Positions 43,198-53,102 of a stretch of 64,000 bases of DNA are shown here, in pieces. The notes beneath the pieces are model-generated. The model was not told the origin of the DNA. It was given only the letters and a program-made list of their open reading frames with translations, and searched no databases. Both the position numbers and the translations under genes were made by a program. The stretch spans positions 2,608,001 to 2,672,000 of the forward strand of contig NZ_CP009928.1 of NCBI RefSeq assembly GCF_001021975.1, in the 5' to 3' direction. The DNA comes from Chryseobacterium gallinarum. Its GTDB lineage: Bacteria; Bacteroidota; Bacteroidia; Flavobacteriales; Weeksellaceae. Positions within the stretch are counted from its first letter, which is position 1; every line of letters starts with the position of its first letter.

Positions 43198-43671
43198 ATG
43201 GTAAGTCTGAAATTTTTTAATCCTGGTGATTTTTCCGGAATCAATTATGTTCTGGACGAAGATCAGCTGCGTTTTACAGCATCAGTAGAACAGGCGTTGG
43301 AAAATATAAAGGCTCGGAACGGGAAGGATGCCTTTCCCATCATCATATTGGAGGATGAAAATCCTGCAGGCTTTTTTGTACTTGATTTTGGAAAAGATAA
43401 ATTGGATATGACAGACAATGAGCATGCAGTCCTGATACGGTCTTTATCCGTAAATCCTGCTATGCAGGGCAGGGGTATCGGAAAAGAAGCTATGATGAAG
43501 GTTGATGATTTTGTAAGAAAACATTTCGGAAACTGCAATGAAATTGTACTGGCTGTTAATCAGAAAAACCAATCTGCCTATCATCTTTATACCCGGACAG
43601 GATATTCCTATGATGGAAAAACCAGGGCCGGAAGAAGTGGCCTTCAGTATCTGATGTACAAAAAACTTTAA
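43198..43671 (+). CDS. GNAT-family N-acetyltransferase
   Basis: A 157-residue protein. The acetyl-CoA loop is RSLSVNPAMQGRGIGKEAM (Q/RxxGxG/A) near 88-106. NQSAYHLYTRTGYSYDG is the family C-terminal motif. Substrate unknown. Starts 2 nt after the DUF1684 gene. Confidence 0.9.
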   Translation: MVSLKFFNPGDFSGINYVLDEDQLRFTASVEQALENIKARNGKDAFPIIILEDENPAGFFVLDFGKDKLDMTDNEHAVLIRSLSVNPAMQGRGIGKEAMMKVDDFVRKHFGNCNEIVLAVNQKNQSAYHLYTRTGYSYDGKTRAGRSGLQYLMYKKL

Positions 43672-43714
43672 TAAAATTTTAGATCTAAATTTTTTTACTG
43701 CTGATTTCTTTCTA

Positions 43715-43722
43715 TAACTTTG
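43715..43722 (+). promoter_or_regulatory. Flavobacterial -7 element for the glucose dehydrogenase gene
   Basis: TAACTTTG, a full TAnnTTTG match, 20 nt before ATG 43743. Confidence 0.7.
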
Positions 43723-43742
43723 AGTAACATCAAATTCAAAAT

Positions 43743-44552
43743 ATGGAAATATCACTTCACAATCAGGTTGCTTTAGTAACCGGGGCTTCCAGTGGAATCG
43801 GTTCAGGAATTGCAAAATCATTAGCTTCAGCAGGTGCTATAGTTATTGTCAATCATTCTTCAGAAAGGTCTCTGGAAGAAGCAAAAGCCGTTTTGAAAGA
43901 AATTACAGACTCAGGTGGGCAGGGAATTACCTATCAATGTGATGTTTCTAAAGAAGATCAGGTTGTCCGCATGTTTCAGGATGTAGTAGCAGAATTGGGA
44001 ACAGTAGATATTCTCATTAATAATGCCGGAATCCAGAAAGATGCAAAATTTACGGAAATGACTTTAGAGCAGTGGAATGCTGTGATAGGAGTTAATCTGA
44101 CAGGGCAGTTTCTTTGTGCAAGAGAGGCAATCAAAGAATTTTTACGCAGGGGAATAGTCCCTTCACGTTCTGTTGCTTGCGGAAAAATCATCCATATCAG
44201 TTCTGTACACGAAATTATTCCCTGGGCCGGACATGCGAATTATGCAGCAAGTAAAGGAGCTATTAGAATGTTGATGCAGACCCTGGCTCAGGAGTACGGA
44301 GCAGACAAAATCCGCGTTAATTCTATTTGTCCCGGAGCCATCCAGACCCCCATCAATACGAATGCCTGGAAGACTCCTGAAGCATTGAATTCCCTCCTTA
44401 CCCTTATTCCTTATAACAGAATCGGACAACCGCAGGATATAGGGAATTTAGCTGCGTTTCTTGCCAGTGATCTTTCCGACTATATTACAGGAGCCAGCAT
44501 CTTTGTTGATGGCGGAATGACCACGTTTGAGAGTTTTTCTACGGGAGGGTAG
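43743..44552 (+). CDS. Short-chain dehydrogenase, glucose 1-dehydrogenase type
   Basis: A 269-residue classical SDR. The cofactor motif is VTGASSGIGSGIA, with NNAG later. The catalytic Ser is in HISSVHE and the YxxxK is YAASK. SICPGAIQTPIN and the C-terminal GASIFVDGGMT are typical. Closest in pattern to glucose 1-dehydrogenase, which makes gluconolactone with NAD(P). A glucosidase gene lies 73 nt downstream, so the two may act in one sugar pathway. Confidence 0.88.
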   Translation: MEISLHNQVALVTGASSGIGSGIAKSLASAGAIVIVNHSSERSLEEAKAVLKEITDSGGQGITYQCDVSKEDQVVRMFQDVVAELGTVDILINNAGIQKDAKFTEMTLEQWNAVIGVNLTGQFLCAREAIKEFLRRGIVPSRSVACGKIIHISSVHEIIPWAGHANYAASKGAIRMLMQTLAQEYGADKIRVNSICPGAIQTPINTNAWKTPEALNSLLTLIPYNRIGQPQDIGNLAAFLASDLSDYITGASIFVDGGMTTFESFSTGG

Positions 44553-44642
44553 AAACGGCCTGCTTCTGATGTCGGTCATTGGAAGGACATTACCGAGGTC
44601 ATTTATTATCAATACATTTTACAATTGTACAAACAGTTTATC

Positions 44643-47312
44643 ATGTCAGAAAAACAGAGAGTTTCAGATATTTCATGGAAAAAATGGGGACCATACGTAA
44701 GTAACCGGGAATGGGGACTGGTGCGTGAAGATTATAGTGAAAACGGTGATGCCTGGAATTATACAACACATGATACAGCAGAGGCTAAAACCTACAGATG
44801 GGGCGAAGAAGGAATCTGCGGAATATGTGATGACCTTCAGCAGTTGGTTTTTTCCGTCGGATTTTGGAATAAAAAAGATCGCATGGTAAAAGAACGGTTC
44901 TTTGGTCTTACCAATGAACAGGGAAATCATGGCGAGGATGTGAAAGAATATTTTTATTATCTGGATTCTACTCCTACACATTCTTATATGAAGATGCTGT
45001 ACAAGTACCCGCAAAATGCCTTTCCCTATGAAGAATTGATCAGTATTAATGCAGAAAGAAATAAAACCGAACCTGAATACGAGCTGATTGACACAGGAAT
45101 TTTTGATACCAATGAATACTTTGATATCTTTATTGAATATGCCAAAGAAAGCCAGAATGATATTTTGGTAAAACTTACCATTATCAATAAATCTGAAAAG
45201 GCAGCACCCCTTACTGTATTGCCAACCCTGTGGTTCAGAAATACCTGGAATTGGGGATATGATGATTATAAACCGCAATTGTCAGGAGATAAGAATAATC
45301 ATATTTATGTAAACCATCGGGCCCTTGATATCAAAAAAGTATATGCAAAAGAATCTTTACCAATTCTGTTTTGTGATAATGAAACGAATAATGAAAGACT
45401 TTATCATTCAGAGAATGTGACTCAATATTGTAAAGACGGGATTAATGGTTTTGTATTGACCGGAAATCCGCAGACAATTAATCCGAAAATGACCGGGACT
45501 AAAGCATCATTTTATATAGATGAAGTTTTTAAAGCTAAAGAGTCAAAGACGTTTGAGTTCCGGATTTCAGATAAGGACCTGGAAGAGCCGTTCCATGACT
45601 TTGATGAAATTTTTAAATTAAGAGTCCGGGAAGCAGATGAGTTTTATACTGATATTCAGAAAGACATCATTTCCGAAGACGAAAAGATGATACAAAGACA
45701 GGCATTTGCAGGAATGCTATGGAATAAAATGTTTTATCATTATAATGTGGAAAAATGGTTAAAAGGCGATCCGGCAGAATTACCCCCTCCAAAAACCCGT
45801 GATAAAATAAGAAATTATGACTGGAAGCATCTTAATAATGAGCATATTATTTCGATGCCTGATAAATGGGAGTATCCGTGGTATGCCACATGGGATCTGG
45901 CATTTCATACCATCAGTTTTTCGTTGATAGATCCTGATTTTGCCAAACACCAGCTGAAGCTTTTCCTGTTTGAATGGTACATGCATCCCAACGGGCAACT
46001 TCCGGCTTATGAATGGAATTTCAGTGATGTCAATCCTCCCGTACATGCCTGGGCAGTATTCAGGGTATTTAAAATTGATGAGTATCTCAAAGGGAAACCG
46101 GATCTGGAGTTTCTGGAGAGTGCTTTCCAGAAATTATTGATGAATTTTACCTGGTGGGTCAATAAGAAAGATGTCAACGGGAATAATATTTTTGAAGGAG
46201 GTTTTCTAGGGCTCGACAATATTGGTGTTTTTGATAGAAATTCTGTACTTCCCAATGGGGAACAGCTGGAACAATCAGACGGGACAAGCTGGATGGCAAT
46301 GTTCGCCCTGAATATGATGAGAATAGCATTGGAGCTGGCTTTGTATAATAATGTATATGAAGAGATGGCTATGAAGTTTTTCGATCACTTCCTGTCTATT
46401 GCTAATTCACTGGATAATATGGGGGATGAAAATTTTAGCCTTTGGGATGATGAAGATGAGTTTTTTTATGATGCTATTGCCTCCAGTGACGGTACTCATA
46501 TATATTTAAAATTAAGGACAATTGTAGGGCTTATCCCTATGTTTGCTGTAGAGGTGGTTGATGATGAAATGATTGAAAACCTGCCAAATTTTAAAAAGAG
46601 AATGAAATGGGTATTGGACAATAAACCCGAATTGGCTGCTTTGGTTTCCAGATGGGAAGTTAAAGGGCAGGATTCCAAACATTTATTATCTCTGCTTCGA
46701 GGCCACCGTCTGAAAAGATTGTTAAGCCGGATGCTTAATCCCAACGAATTCCTGAGTGAATATGGAGTGAGAGCATTATCTAAGGAATATGAACAAAATC
46801 CCTATACATTAAATTTCAACGATATTGAATATTCGGTGAAATATACACCTGCCGAAAGTGACAGCGGACTTTTCGGGGGAAATAGCAACTGGCGTGGGCC
46901 AGTATGGTTTCCCATTAATTTTTTAATTATCGAGAGTCTTCAGCGTTTTTTCTTTTATTATAGTCCTGATTTTCTGGTTGAATATCCTACCGGAAGCGGT
47001 AATTATTCTAATTTGGATGAAATTGCCGATTCTTTAAGCCGAAGGCTTGCAAAAATTTTCTTAAGGGACGAAAATGGTAAGCGGCCTGTGAACGGGCAAT
47101 ATGATAGATTCCAGACCGATCCTGATTTTAAGGATTACATTCTGTTTTATGAATATTTTCATGGCGATAGTGGGCGTGGGGTAGGAGCTTCTCATCAAAC
47201 AGGATGGACAGGGCTTATTGCAAAGATTTTACAGCCAAGGTTCTCCAAAAAGGAAATCGCAGAATCTGAAACTGAAATGCCGGGAAATGTGAGCAGGGAC
47301 AGCAAGGAATAA
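44643..47312 (+). CDS. MGH1-like/GH63 glucosidase
   Basis: An 889-residue cytoplasmic glycosidase from MSEKQRVSDISW; an in-frame TTG at 44625 precedes it. It shows a beta-sandwich N-terminal part and an (alpha/alpha)6 catalytic barrel. Blocks include WYATWDLAFHTISFSLIDPDFA, NGQLPAYEWNFSDVNPPVHAW, GGFLGLDNIGVFDRNS and NSNWRGPVWFPINFL. These match the mannosylglycerate-hydrolase-like/GH63 clade. Exact sugar not determined. Confidence 0.85.
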   Translation: MSEKQRVSDISWKKWGPYVSNREWGLVREDYSENGDAWNYTTHDTAEAKTYRWGEEGICGICDDLQQLVFSVGFWNKKDRMVKERFFGLTNEQGNHGEDVKEYFYYLDSTPTHSYMKMLYKYPQNAFPYEELISINAERNKTEPEYELIDTGIFDTNEYFDIFIEYAKESQNDILVKLTIINKSEKAAPLTVLPTLWFRNTWNWGYDDYKPQLSGDKNNHIYVNHRALDIKKVYAKESLPILFCDNETNNERLYHSENVTQYCKDGINGFVLTGNPQTINPKMTGTKASFYIDEVFKAKESKTFEFRISDKDLEEPFHDFDEIFKLRVREADEFYTDIQKDIISEDEKMIQRQAFAGMLWNKMFYHYNVEKWLKGDPAELPPPKTRDKIRNYDWKHLNNEHIISMPDKWEYPWYATWDLAFHTISFSLIDPDFAKHQLKLFLFEWYMHPNGQLPAYEWNFSDVNPPVHAWAVFRVFKIDEYLKGKPDLEFLESAFQKLLMNFTWWVNKKDVNGNNIFEGGFLGLDNIGVFDRNSVLPNGEQLEQSDGTSWMAMFALNMMRIALELALYNNVYEEMAMKFFDHFLSIANSLDNMGDENFSLWDDEDEFFYDAIASSDGTHIYLKLRTIVGLIPMFAVEVVDDEMIENLPNFKKRMKWVLDNKPELAALVSRWEVKGQDSKHLLSLLRGHRLKRLLSRMLNPNEFLSEYGVRALSKEYEQNPYTLNFNDIEYSVKYTPAESDSGLFGGNSNWRGPVWFPINFLIIESLQRFFFYYSPDFLVEYPTGSGNYSNLDEIADSLSRRLAKIFLRDENGKRPVNGQYDRFQTDPDFKDYILFYEYFHGDSGRGVGASHQTGWTGLIAKILQPRFSKKEIAESETEMPGNVSRDSKE

Positions 47313-47362
47313 GAACATAAAAAAGGATTCAACAATCCAATTCTTGCTTATCACCCTTCTTA

Positions 47363-48049
47363 CTATTCAAAAATCTGCTGGATCACTTCAAGTGAAGCCG
47401 GCACTTTAAAATCAGTTATGTGATAATGATAATACACTAACAAGCTGTCTAAGAAATCTTTTCGTGCGGCAGAATGTATTTTAATAGTATACATATTATC
47501 GGTACTGAGAGCTTGTTTCCAAATTAAGGAAATCTCTTCGTTGAAAAGCTGGTGAGTCATTCCTGCAGAGAAAGTCCCGGTTTCCGGATCCAGGAATTTC
47601 CCTTCACCAACTAATGGGGCCACTCCCTGAATTTTTAATAAACTAAGTAAAAAAAGTAGGTGGGACTGATAATTTTTACCCATTAATTCTTCAATGAACC
47701 TTTCAATACTGAAAAAAATACTAAGGTTTTTATTTTCATACTTAAGAACCTGATTCAAAAAATCTGAAATGAAAAAGATAACCGTATTGGCCTTTATATC
47801 AGTATAAACATCATTGTTCTTTATCAGTTCAAATTTTGAAACGGAGCATAAGCCCCCGCTTTTTACCGGATTTATAAAGAAATTTAATTTGTTTAACGGC
47901 TGCAAAAAAGCTTTCTTTTTATTTTTTTTGGAATAAATCCCTTTCAGAAAGTAAGTCTGAAAGCCTTCCTCTTCTGTAAAACAATGCAGAACAGCATCAT
48001 TTTCCCCATATTTGATAAACGAAAGTAAAAAACCGTTTTGTGAATTCAT
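47363..48049 (-). CDS. recO: DNA repair protein RecO
   Basis: A 228-residue protein. The N-terminal OB fold is GFLLSFIKYGENDAVLHCFTEEEGFQTYFLKGIYS. The helical C-terminal part lacks the four-Cys zinc finger, as usual in Bacteroidota RecO. It loads RecA with RecR. It abuts the PorZ gene (shared base 48049), an arrangement conserved in flavobacteria. Confidence 0.92.
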   Translation of the reverse strand: MNSQNGFLLSFIKYGENDAVLHCFTEEEGFQTYFLKGIYSKKNKKKAFLQPLNKLNFFINPVKSGGLCSVSKFELIKNNDVYTDIKANTVIFFISDFLNQVLKYENKNLSIFFSIERFIEELMGKNYQSHLLFLLSLLKIQGVAPLVGEGKFLDPETGTFSAGMTHQLFNEEISLIWKQALSTDNMYTIKIHSAARKDFLDSLLVYYHYHITDFKVPASLEVIQQIFE

Positions 48050-50295
48050 TAATTGACTACTCCTATTTTGGCTGTCGCTTTATCAGAACCATCTTCATTA
48101 GTCATCAAAACAAAGTAAATCCCCGAGGCAACCCTGATCCCTTTTTGATTATTAAGGTCCCATTCATAATATCCTCCTCTCGCTACTGCCGAATGAACTA
48201 CATTTCCTGCTGCATCTACAATCCTGATATTTGTTTTTTCCGCTAGACCTTTAATGGTAACTTTTCCTTTAAAATTGGAGTATACCACAGGATTTGGATA
48301 AACCACAACATTGCCGAAATTGGAGGTAACATCTGCAACATCTCCCTGGTAGGTTACAATTCCGCTATATGTTACGAAATATACTTTACCTGTTTTCTTA
48401 TCTATTTTGATATCGGTAACACTATTGGTAGGAAGCGGTGAATTTTCCTTTGTAAAGTGTTTTATAGTTTGTTGCGCATCAGGAGACATGTAATATACGC
48501 CTCCGTCTTCTACGGAAATCCATTTATGGTTTCCTTCATCCACTTCTATTTTAAGAATCTGGGAATTCCTGAAAAGTTCTTCGCCAATACCGTTTTGCTC
48601 AATAACAATGGGCTCCAGTTTAGGATCCGGAGCTTTTATTTCTGTGGCTGCGTTTGATAATACTTTGATTCCGCTGTAGGTCCCAATCCAGGCGTCCCCG
48701 GATTTGTCGATAGCTACTGATAAAGTCCCCGTTGTAAGCCCGTTCGACTCTGTTAATAGAATATCGGTATCATCGGAGAGGTTAGTTGCATTTTTATAAT
48801 CATATACCCAGAAATTATTAGACTTAGGTAAAGGGGTCCATAGCATATCCTTATAAAAGAAGGTGGTTTGGATGGCATCACTGGCAAGCACAATCTTTTT
48901 GATAATAAAATCATCTGCAGCTTTGTCATAAATTCCTATTGAAGGGCTTCCGTCATTAAAACCGAAAGAGATGAAAATATTATTCTGAGGATCGGTGGCA
49001 AAACCTACAGGACGCCGGTAAGATGGAATGCTCCCTAAATTATAATACTTCACCATCTCAAAATCCTTATTTGATGCATTATATTTCATTTTATAAACTC
49101 CCTGATCAGTAATGGTATAATTTGAAAAGAATACTTCATTATTATCAAGAGGATTTTTAATAGCATCCAGAACATTTATTCGGTAGGCATTATTATTGAA
49201 GTAGGAGGGGTAAATCCATTCTGTACCATTAAAATAATAAAAACCTGGTCTTTTGGGATTATTGATTGGAAAGTTATAATTGGCAATCCTTGCCCCGCTA
49301 GATACAAGCATTTGGTTATCATCATACAAATTGATTTTGTATGCATAATTAAAATAAGGACCCGAAGGCTTATAAGTATGGTTGCTTTCATCTTTTATCC
49401 CTGAAAGGATAGTTCCTCCCAATACTTTTCCGCCTGTCATTATTGCTGTATTACAGTCTTCACCAAGACTTACTGCTCCTAATGAAACTCCATTGTTTCC
49501 AAATGTGTATATCCGGTTGTCGGTTACCACAATATTATTAGCGGTCACTACCACATCACGGATATTTCCAAAATTGACAGGCAGTGGAGTCGGAGTACCA
49601 TTATTGTACATAAATGCAGCTGTATCAGACGAAAATACCAACTCAGATTCCGAATCAATATGCTTGAATACTCCGGGAACTTCGGTTGTCCAAGTGGAAT
49701 ATACAGGGAAAGTGGTGTTCAATTCATGGCTTTTCAGGCCGGTATCTGTTACTGAATATACTTTATTTCCAAATATTGTGGCTTCGTTGCTTGCTGCATA
49801 CACACCACCGGTAATGAAAAAGGAAGAATCTCCGAATTCTTTCTTCTTTAAATTAAATATGGATACCCCATAGCCTACAGAAATGACAGCCTGATCTCCT
49901 GTTATGGAAATGTGATTGATTTTCTTGGAACCATTATAACCAGTAGCAATAGGAATATCAACGATATATTTTATTTCTTGGGGTGTGATTACATCCATAG
50001 AACCATTTTCATAGCCAATAAGTCCTGTCTGGGTCTGTGGATTATAATCAAAGGCTGTTATCCCAATGTTATGCAGCCCGTTTGCTTTAGATAACTTTGT
50101 AATTTCTCCTGTTGATATCGTATAATAGAATATTCCGTTTTCTGTGGCGGCTATTATTTTTCCATTGTCTTCTTTCATTGCTAAGACATTGTTGTAGGAG
50201 AAAAGATCCGCCCATTTTTTTGATGAAATGACCTGTGCTTCTGTAAACTGCAAAGATGCTAAAATACCAAGAGAAATTAGAGAAAGTTTTTTCAT
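48049..50295 (-). CDS. porZ: PorZ-like beta-propeller protein with T9SS sorting domain
   Basis: A 748-residue protein. Signal peptide MKKLSLISLGILASLQFTEA. Two-component-regulator-type propeller repeats fill most of it (for example GIFYYTISTGEITKLSKANGL and GDAWIGTYSGIKVLS). The last about 85 residues (VVYPNPVVYSNFKGKVTIKG ... GIRVASGIYFVLM) are a type A sorting domain. PorZ works at the outer surface in T9SS attachment-complex function by delivering A-LPS. Position next to recO supports the call. Confidence 0.9.
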   Translation of the reverse strand: MKKLSLISLGILASLQFTEAQVISSKKWADLFSYNNVLAMKEDNGKIIAATENGIFYYTISTGEITKLSKANGLHNIGITAFDYNPQTQTGLIGYENGSMDVITPQEIKYIVDIPIATGYNGSKKINHISITGDQAVISVGYGVSIFNLKKKEFGDSSFFITGGVYAASNEATIFGNKVYSVTDTGLKSHELNTTFPVYSTWTTEVPGVFKHIDSESELVFSSDTAAFMYNNGTPTPLPVNFGNIRDVVVTANNIVVTDNRIYTFGNNGVSLGAVSLGEDCNTAIMTGGKVLGGTILSGIKDESNHTYKPSGPYFNYAYKINLYDDNQMLVSSGARIANYNFPINNPKRPGFYYFNGTEWIYPSYFNNNAYRINVLDAIKNPLDNNEVFFSNYTITDQGVYKMKYNASNKDFEMVKYYNLGSIPSYRRPVGFATDPQNNIFISFGFNDGSPSIGIYDKAADDFIIKKIVLASDAIQTTFFYKDMLWTPLPKSNNFWVYDYKNATNLSDDTDILLTESNGLTTGTLSVAIDKSGDAWIGTYSGIKVLSNAATEIKAPDPKLEPIVIEQNGIGEELFRNSQILKIEVDEGNHKWISVEDGGVYYMSPDAQQTIKHFTKENSPLPTNSVTDIKIDKKTGKVYFVTYSGIVTYQGDVADVTSNFGNVVVYPNPVVYSNFKGKVTIKGLAEKTNIRIVDAAGNVVHSAVARGGYYEWDLNNQKGIRVASGIYFVLMTNEDGSDKATAKIGVVN

Positions 50296-50296
50296 A

Positions 50297-51247
50297 TTAT
50301 ACTGTTATGCTGCTGTCTATTGTCTGGTTGTTCCAGGAAATATGCTGTATGTTTTTGTTGGAGTCAAAATAAAAATCTATTCTTCCTAAAAGAAGTCCTG
50401 CCCATCCTACCTGGTTCACCAGGACGTTTTTACCCTGCCTGTTGGTAAATGTTTGGGGTTCTGGCAAGAAAGTGTGGGTATGGCCGCCTAAGATAATATC
50501 AATATTTTCAGTACTGGCTGCCAGAATTTTATCGCTTATTTTATCCGGTTCATCCTTATAATCGTAACCAATATGGGAAAGACATATCACCAGGTCACAT
50601 TTTTGATCATTTTTCAGGAAGTTGGAATAATGTTGAGCAACATCAATCGGACTAGAATAAACGGTTTCGCCGTATTGTTTTTTACCCACAAGACCATCCA
50701 GCTGAATTCCGACTCCAAATATTCCTACTTTGATTCCGTTTTTATCAAAAATCTTGTACGGAGAGGTCTTCCCATCCAGAACAGTATTTTTAAAATCATA
50801 GTTGGAGCAGATAAACGGGAATCTGGCGTTCGGAAGAACTTTCAGAAAGCCATCTAAGCCATTATCAAAGTCATGATTTCCCATAGTGGAAGCATCATAC
50901 TTCATCATAGACATGAGCTTAAATTCAAGCTCTCCGCCAAAAAAATTAAAATATGGGGTTCCCTGGAAAATATCACCGGAATCAAGAAGCAGTACATTGC
51001 TTTCCTGGCTTCTGATTTGCTGGATCAGACTGGCTCTTCTTGCAAAACCTCCCTGGTTAGGATTTTTTACATAGCTTGCATCAAAAGGTTCTATTCTGCT
51101 ATGCTGGTCATTGGTATGAAGAATAGTCAGTTTACGGGTGGTTTTTAAATCAGGAATTTTTAATTCTTCTGCCATCATCATGCCTGGAGCTAAAGCCATT
51201 GCCAAAGATCCACCGCCTATTGCCTTTAAAAAACTTTTTCTATCCAT
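50297..51247 (-). CDS. 5'-nucleotidase metallophosphatase domain protein
   Basis: A 316-residue protein with a signal resembling Tat/lipid-free export (MDRKSFLKAIGGGSLAMALA). Metallophosphatase motifs: ILHTNDQHSRIEP, LLDSGDIFQG, TMGNHDFDNG, LSHIGYD and GGHTHTF. It lacks the usual C-terminal substrate-binding domain, which is encoded by the adjacent upstream gene. It hydrolyses nucleotides or related phosphates in the periplasm. Confidence 0.92.
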   Translation of the reverse strand: MDRKSFLKAIGGGSLAMALAPGMMMAEELKIPDLKTTRKLTILHTNDQHSRIEPFDASYVKNPNQGGFARRASLIQQIRSQESNVLLLDSGDIFQGTPYFNFFGGELEFKLMSMMKYDASTMGNHDFDNGLDGFLKVLPNARFPFICSNYDFKNTVLDGKTSPYKIFDKNGIKVGIFGVGIQLDGLVGKKQYGETVYSSPIDVAQHYSNFLKNDQKCDLVICLSHIGYDYKDEPDKISDKILAASTENIDIILGGHTHTFLPEPQTFTNRQGKNVLVNQVGWAGLLLGRIDFYFDSNKNIQHISWNNQTIDSSITV

Positions 51248-52005
51248 TACTTCTTACCAATAAAATTTAAACGAATATCCGTAGCAGGAATTACTTCCGG
51301 ATTCTTTTTGAAACATTCAATATATAAATCCCTAAGTTTAACTCCTGTAGCTATTGATTCTCCTTTTGCAAAAAATTTCATATTGTCACCTCCCAACGCA
51401 AGATAGTCTGAAGTGGCAATATAATAGTCTCTCTCCGGATCTACTGCTTTTCCATTAATTAATGATTTAACTAATTGCCCGTTATTGGTTTCAATGTATA
51501 AGTGAGAGACTGGGTTATTTACCTGTGTTTTTGCATAGTATTCAAAAAGTCCGGACAGATCTGCTCCTTTCATTTTCACAATGATCAGTTCATTTTCGAA
51601 AGGCATGACTTCAAATACATTTTTCAGCATAATGTCGCCCTTCCCAATTGTAGTACGGATTCCTCCGATGTTGATGAGGGCAGCATCTACATTCTGTTTA
51701 AGATTTGCTTTAGTCCATTGATCTCCTCCTTCCCATGTGTAGTCTGCTAAAAGATTGCCTAAATTGCTATTATCCCCCTGTTTTGTAAGATCTGCATTGG
51801 TGTGAGAAATTTTCTGATTCATTTCTCTGTCCAGTCTTTGCTTATATGGTTCAATGATTTTTACAAACTCCTCATCATTCTTTAGCTCATTATTAATAGA
51901 AATGTTTTTCTGGGCCGTTACGTTTGCAATACGCAGCGTAGACGCCGTTTTGCAGGCAGTAAGTGATGCCAGAGCAATTCCTAGTAACAAGAATTTATTT
52001 TTCAT
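51247..52005 (-). CDS. 5'-nucleotidase C-terminal domain lipoprotein
   Basis: A 252-residue protein. Signal MKNKFLLLGIALASLTAC with lipobox Cys sets the start at 52005. GDNSNLGNLLADYTWEGGDQ, GGIRTTIGKGDI and DYYIATSDYLALGGDNMKFF are the substrate-binding motifs of the 5'-nucleotidase C-terminal domain. It is separate from, and upstream of, the metallophosphatase gene, sharing one base, so the two likely form a heterodimer. Confidence 0.92.
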   Translation of the reverse strand: MKNKFLLLGIALASLTACKTASTLRIANVTAQKNISINNELKNDEEFVKIIEPYKQRLDREMNQKISHTNADLTKQGDNSNLGNLLADYTWEGGDQWTKANLKQNVDAALINIGGIRTTIGKGDIMLKNVFEVMPFENELIIVKMKGADLSGLFEYYAKTQVNNPVSHLYIETNNGQLVKSLINGKAVDPERDYYIATSDYLALGGDNMKFFAKGESIATGVKLRDLYIECFKKNPEVIPATDIRLNFIGKK

Positions 52006-52085
52006 AATATCTTTTAGTATATGCAAATATAACCATATGTATAATAAAACATTATTATTTATTATAAATTCTTAGCGTAAATCAT

Positions 52086-52093
52086 TAAATTTG
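52086..52093 (+). promoter_or_regulatory. Flavobacterial -7 element for dapA
   Basis: TAAATTTG matches TAnnTTTG, 19 nt before ATG 52113. Confidence 0.7.
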
Positions 52094-52112
52094 AAAAAAA
52101 TAATTCGAACAG

Positions 52113-52991
52113 ATGAGCATTTTAAAAGGAGTAGGTGTTGCCCTGGTGACGCCCTTTAATGAAGATTTATCCGTTGATTTCGACAGTTTGACCAAACTTG
52201 TTGAATATAATATCGGGAACGGAACCAATTATTTGGTAGTATTAGGAACGACGGCAGAAGCCGCAACGCTTTCTGATGAGGAAAAGAAACAGGTAATTGA
52301 GCATATCATTAAGGTAAATAATAAACGTCTTCCTTTAGTATTAGGAATTGGCGGTAACAATACTCTTGAAGTAAAGAAACAGATAGAAGAGGCAGATCTG
52401 TCTGCGTTTGAAGCCGTACTTTCTGTATCTCCATACTATAATAAACCTAATCAGGAAGGTCTTTATCAGCATTATAAGGCGCTGGCTTCCACAGGCAAAA
52501 ATATTATTATCTATAATGTTCCTTCAAGAACCGGACAGAATGTTGAAGCAGATACAACTCTTCGCCTTGCAAAAGAATTTCCAAATTTATTTATGATTAA
52601 AGAGGCTGCACCTAATATCCTTCAGTACTTTGATATTTTAAGAAAGAAACCGGAACATTTCTCTCTTGTTTCAGGAGATGATGAATATACACTGCCGGTT
52701 ACCCTAGCTGGAGGAAACGGAGTCATTTCTGTTATCGGACAAGGATACCCAAAAGAGTTTTCTACTATGGTACAACTGGCTTTTGAAGGTAAGGTGAAAG
52801 AAGCTTATGAAATCCACAACAAGTTGGTTGAAATCACTCGCCTGATATTTGCTGAGGGGAACCCTTGTGGGATTAAAGTAGTACTTGCTGAAAAAGGAAT
52901 TATTAAAAATTATTTAAGACTGCCTTTGGTAGCTGCTTCAGAAGGACTTTCAGCAAAGATTAAAGATGAAATGACAAAAATTAAAGGATAA
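52113..52991 (+). CDS. dapA: 4-hydroxy-tetrahydrodipicolinate synthase
   Basis: A 292-residue (beta/alpha)8 enzyme. VLGTTAEAATLSDEEKK carries the substrate-binding TT. SPYYNKPNQEGLYQHY contains the catalytic Tyr, and FMIKEAAPN the Schiff-base Lys. SGDDEYTLP and GGNGVISV follow. It condenses pyruvate and aspartate semialdehyde in lysine/DAP synthesis. Monocistronic. Confidence 0.96.
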   Translation: MSILKGVGVALVTPFNEDLSVDFDSLTKLVEYNIGNGTNYLVVLGTTAEAATLSDEEKKQVIEHIIKVNNKRLPLVLGIGGNNTLEVKKQIEEADLSAFEAVLSVSPYYNKPNQEGLYQHYKALASTGKNIIIYNVPSRTGQNVEADTTLRLAKEFPNLFMIKEAAPNILQYFDILRKKPEHFSLVSGDDEYTLPVTLAGGNGVISVIGQGYPKEFSTMVQLAFEGKVKEAYEIHNKLVEITRLIFAEGNPCGIKVVLAEKGIIKNYLRLPLVAASEGLSAKIKDEMTKIKG

Positions 52992-53102
52992 TCATGATCT
53001 GGAATAAGATCTTTTACTTTAAGTAAAATTGATGATCATAACCTATAAACCAAAAGTGGAAAACTCAAGTTTTTCACTTTTTTTAATCATAATAAGAAAA
53101 CT

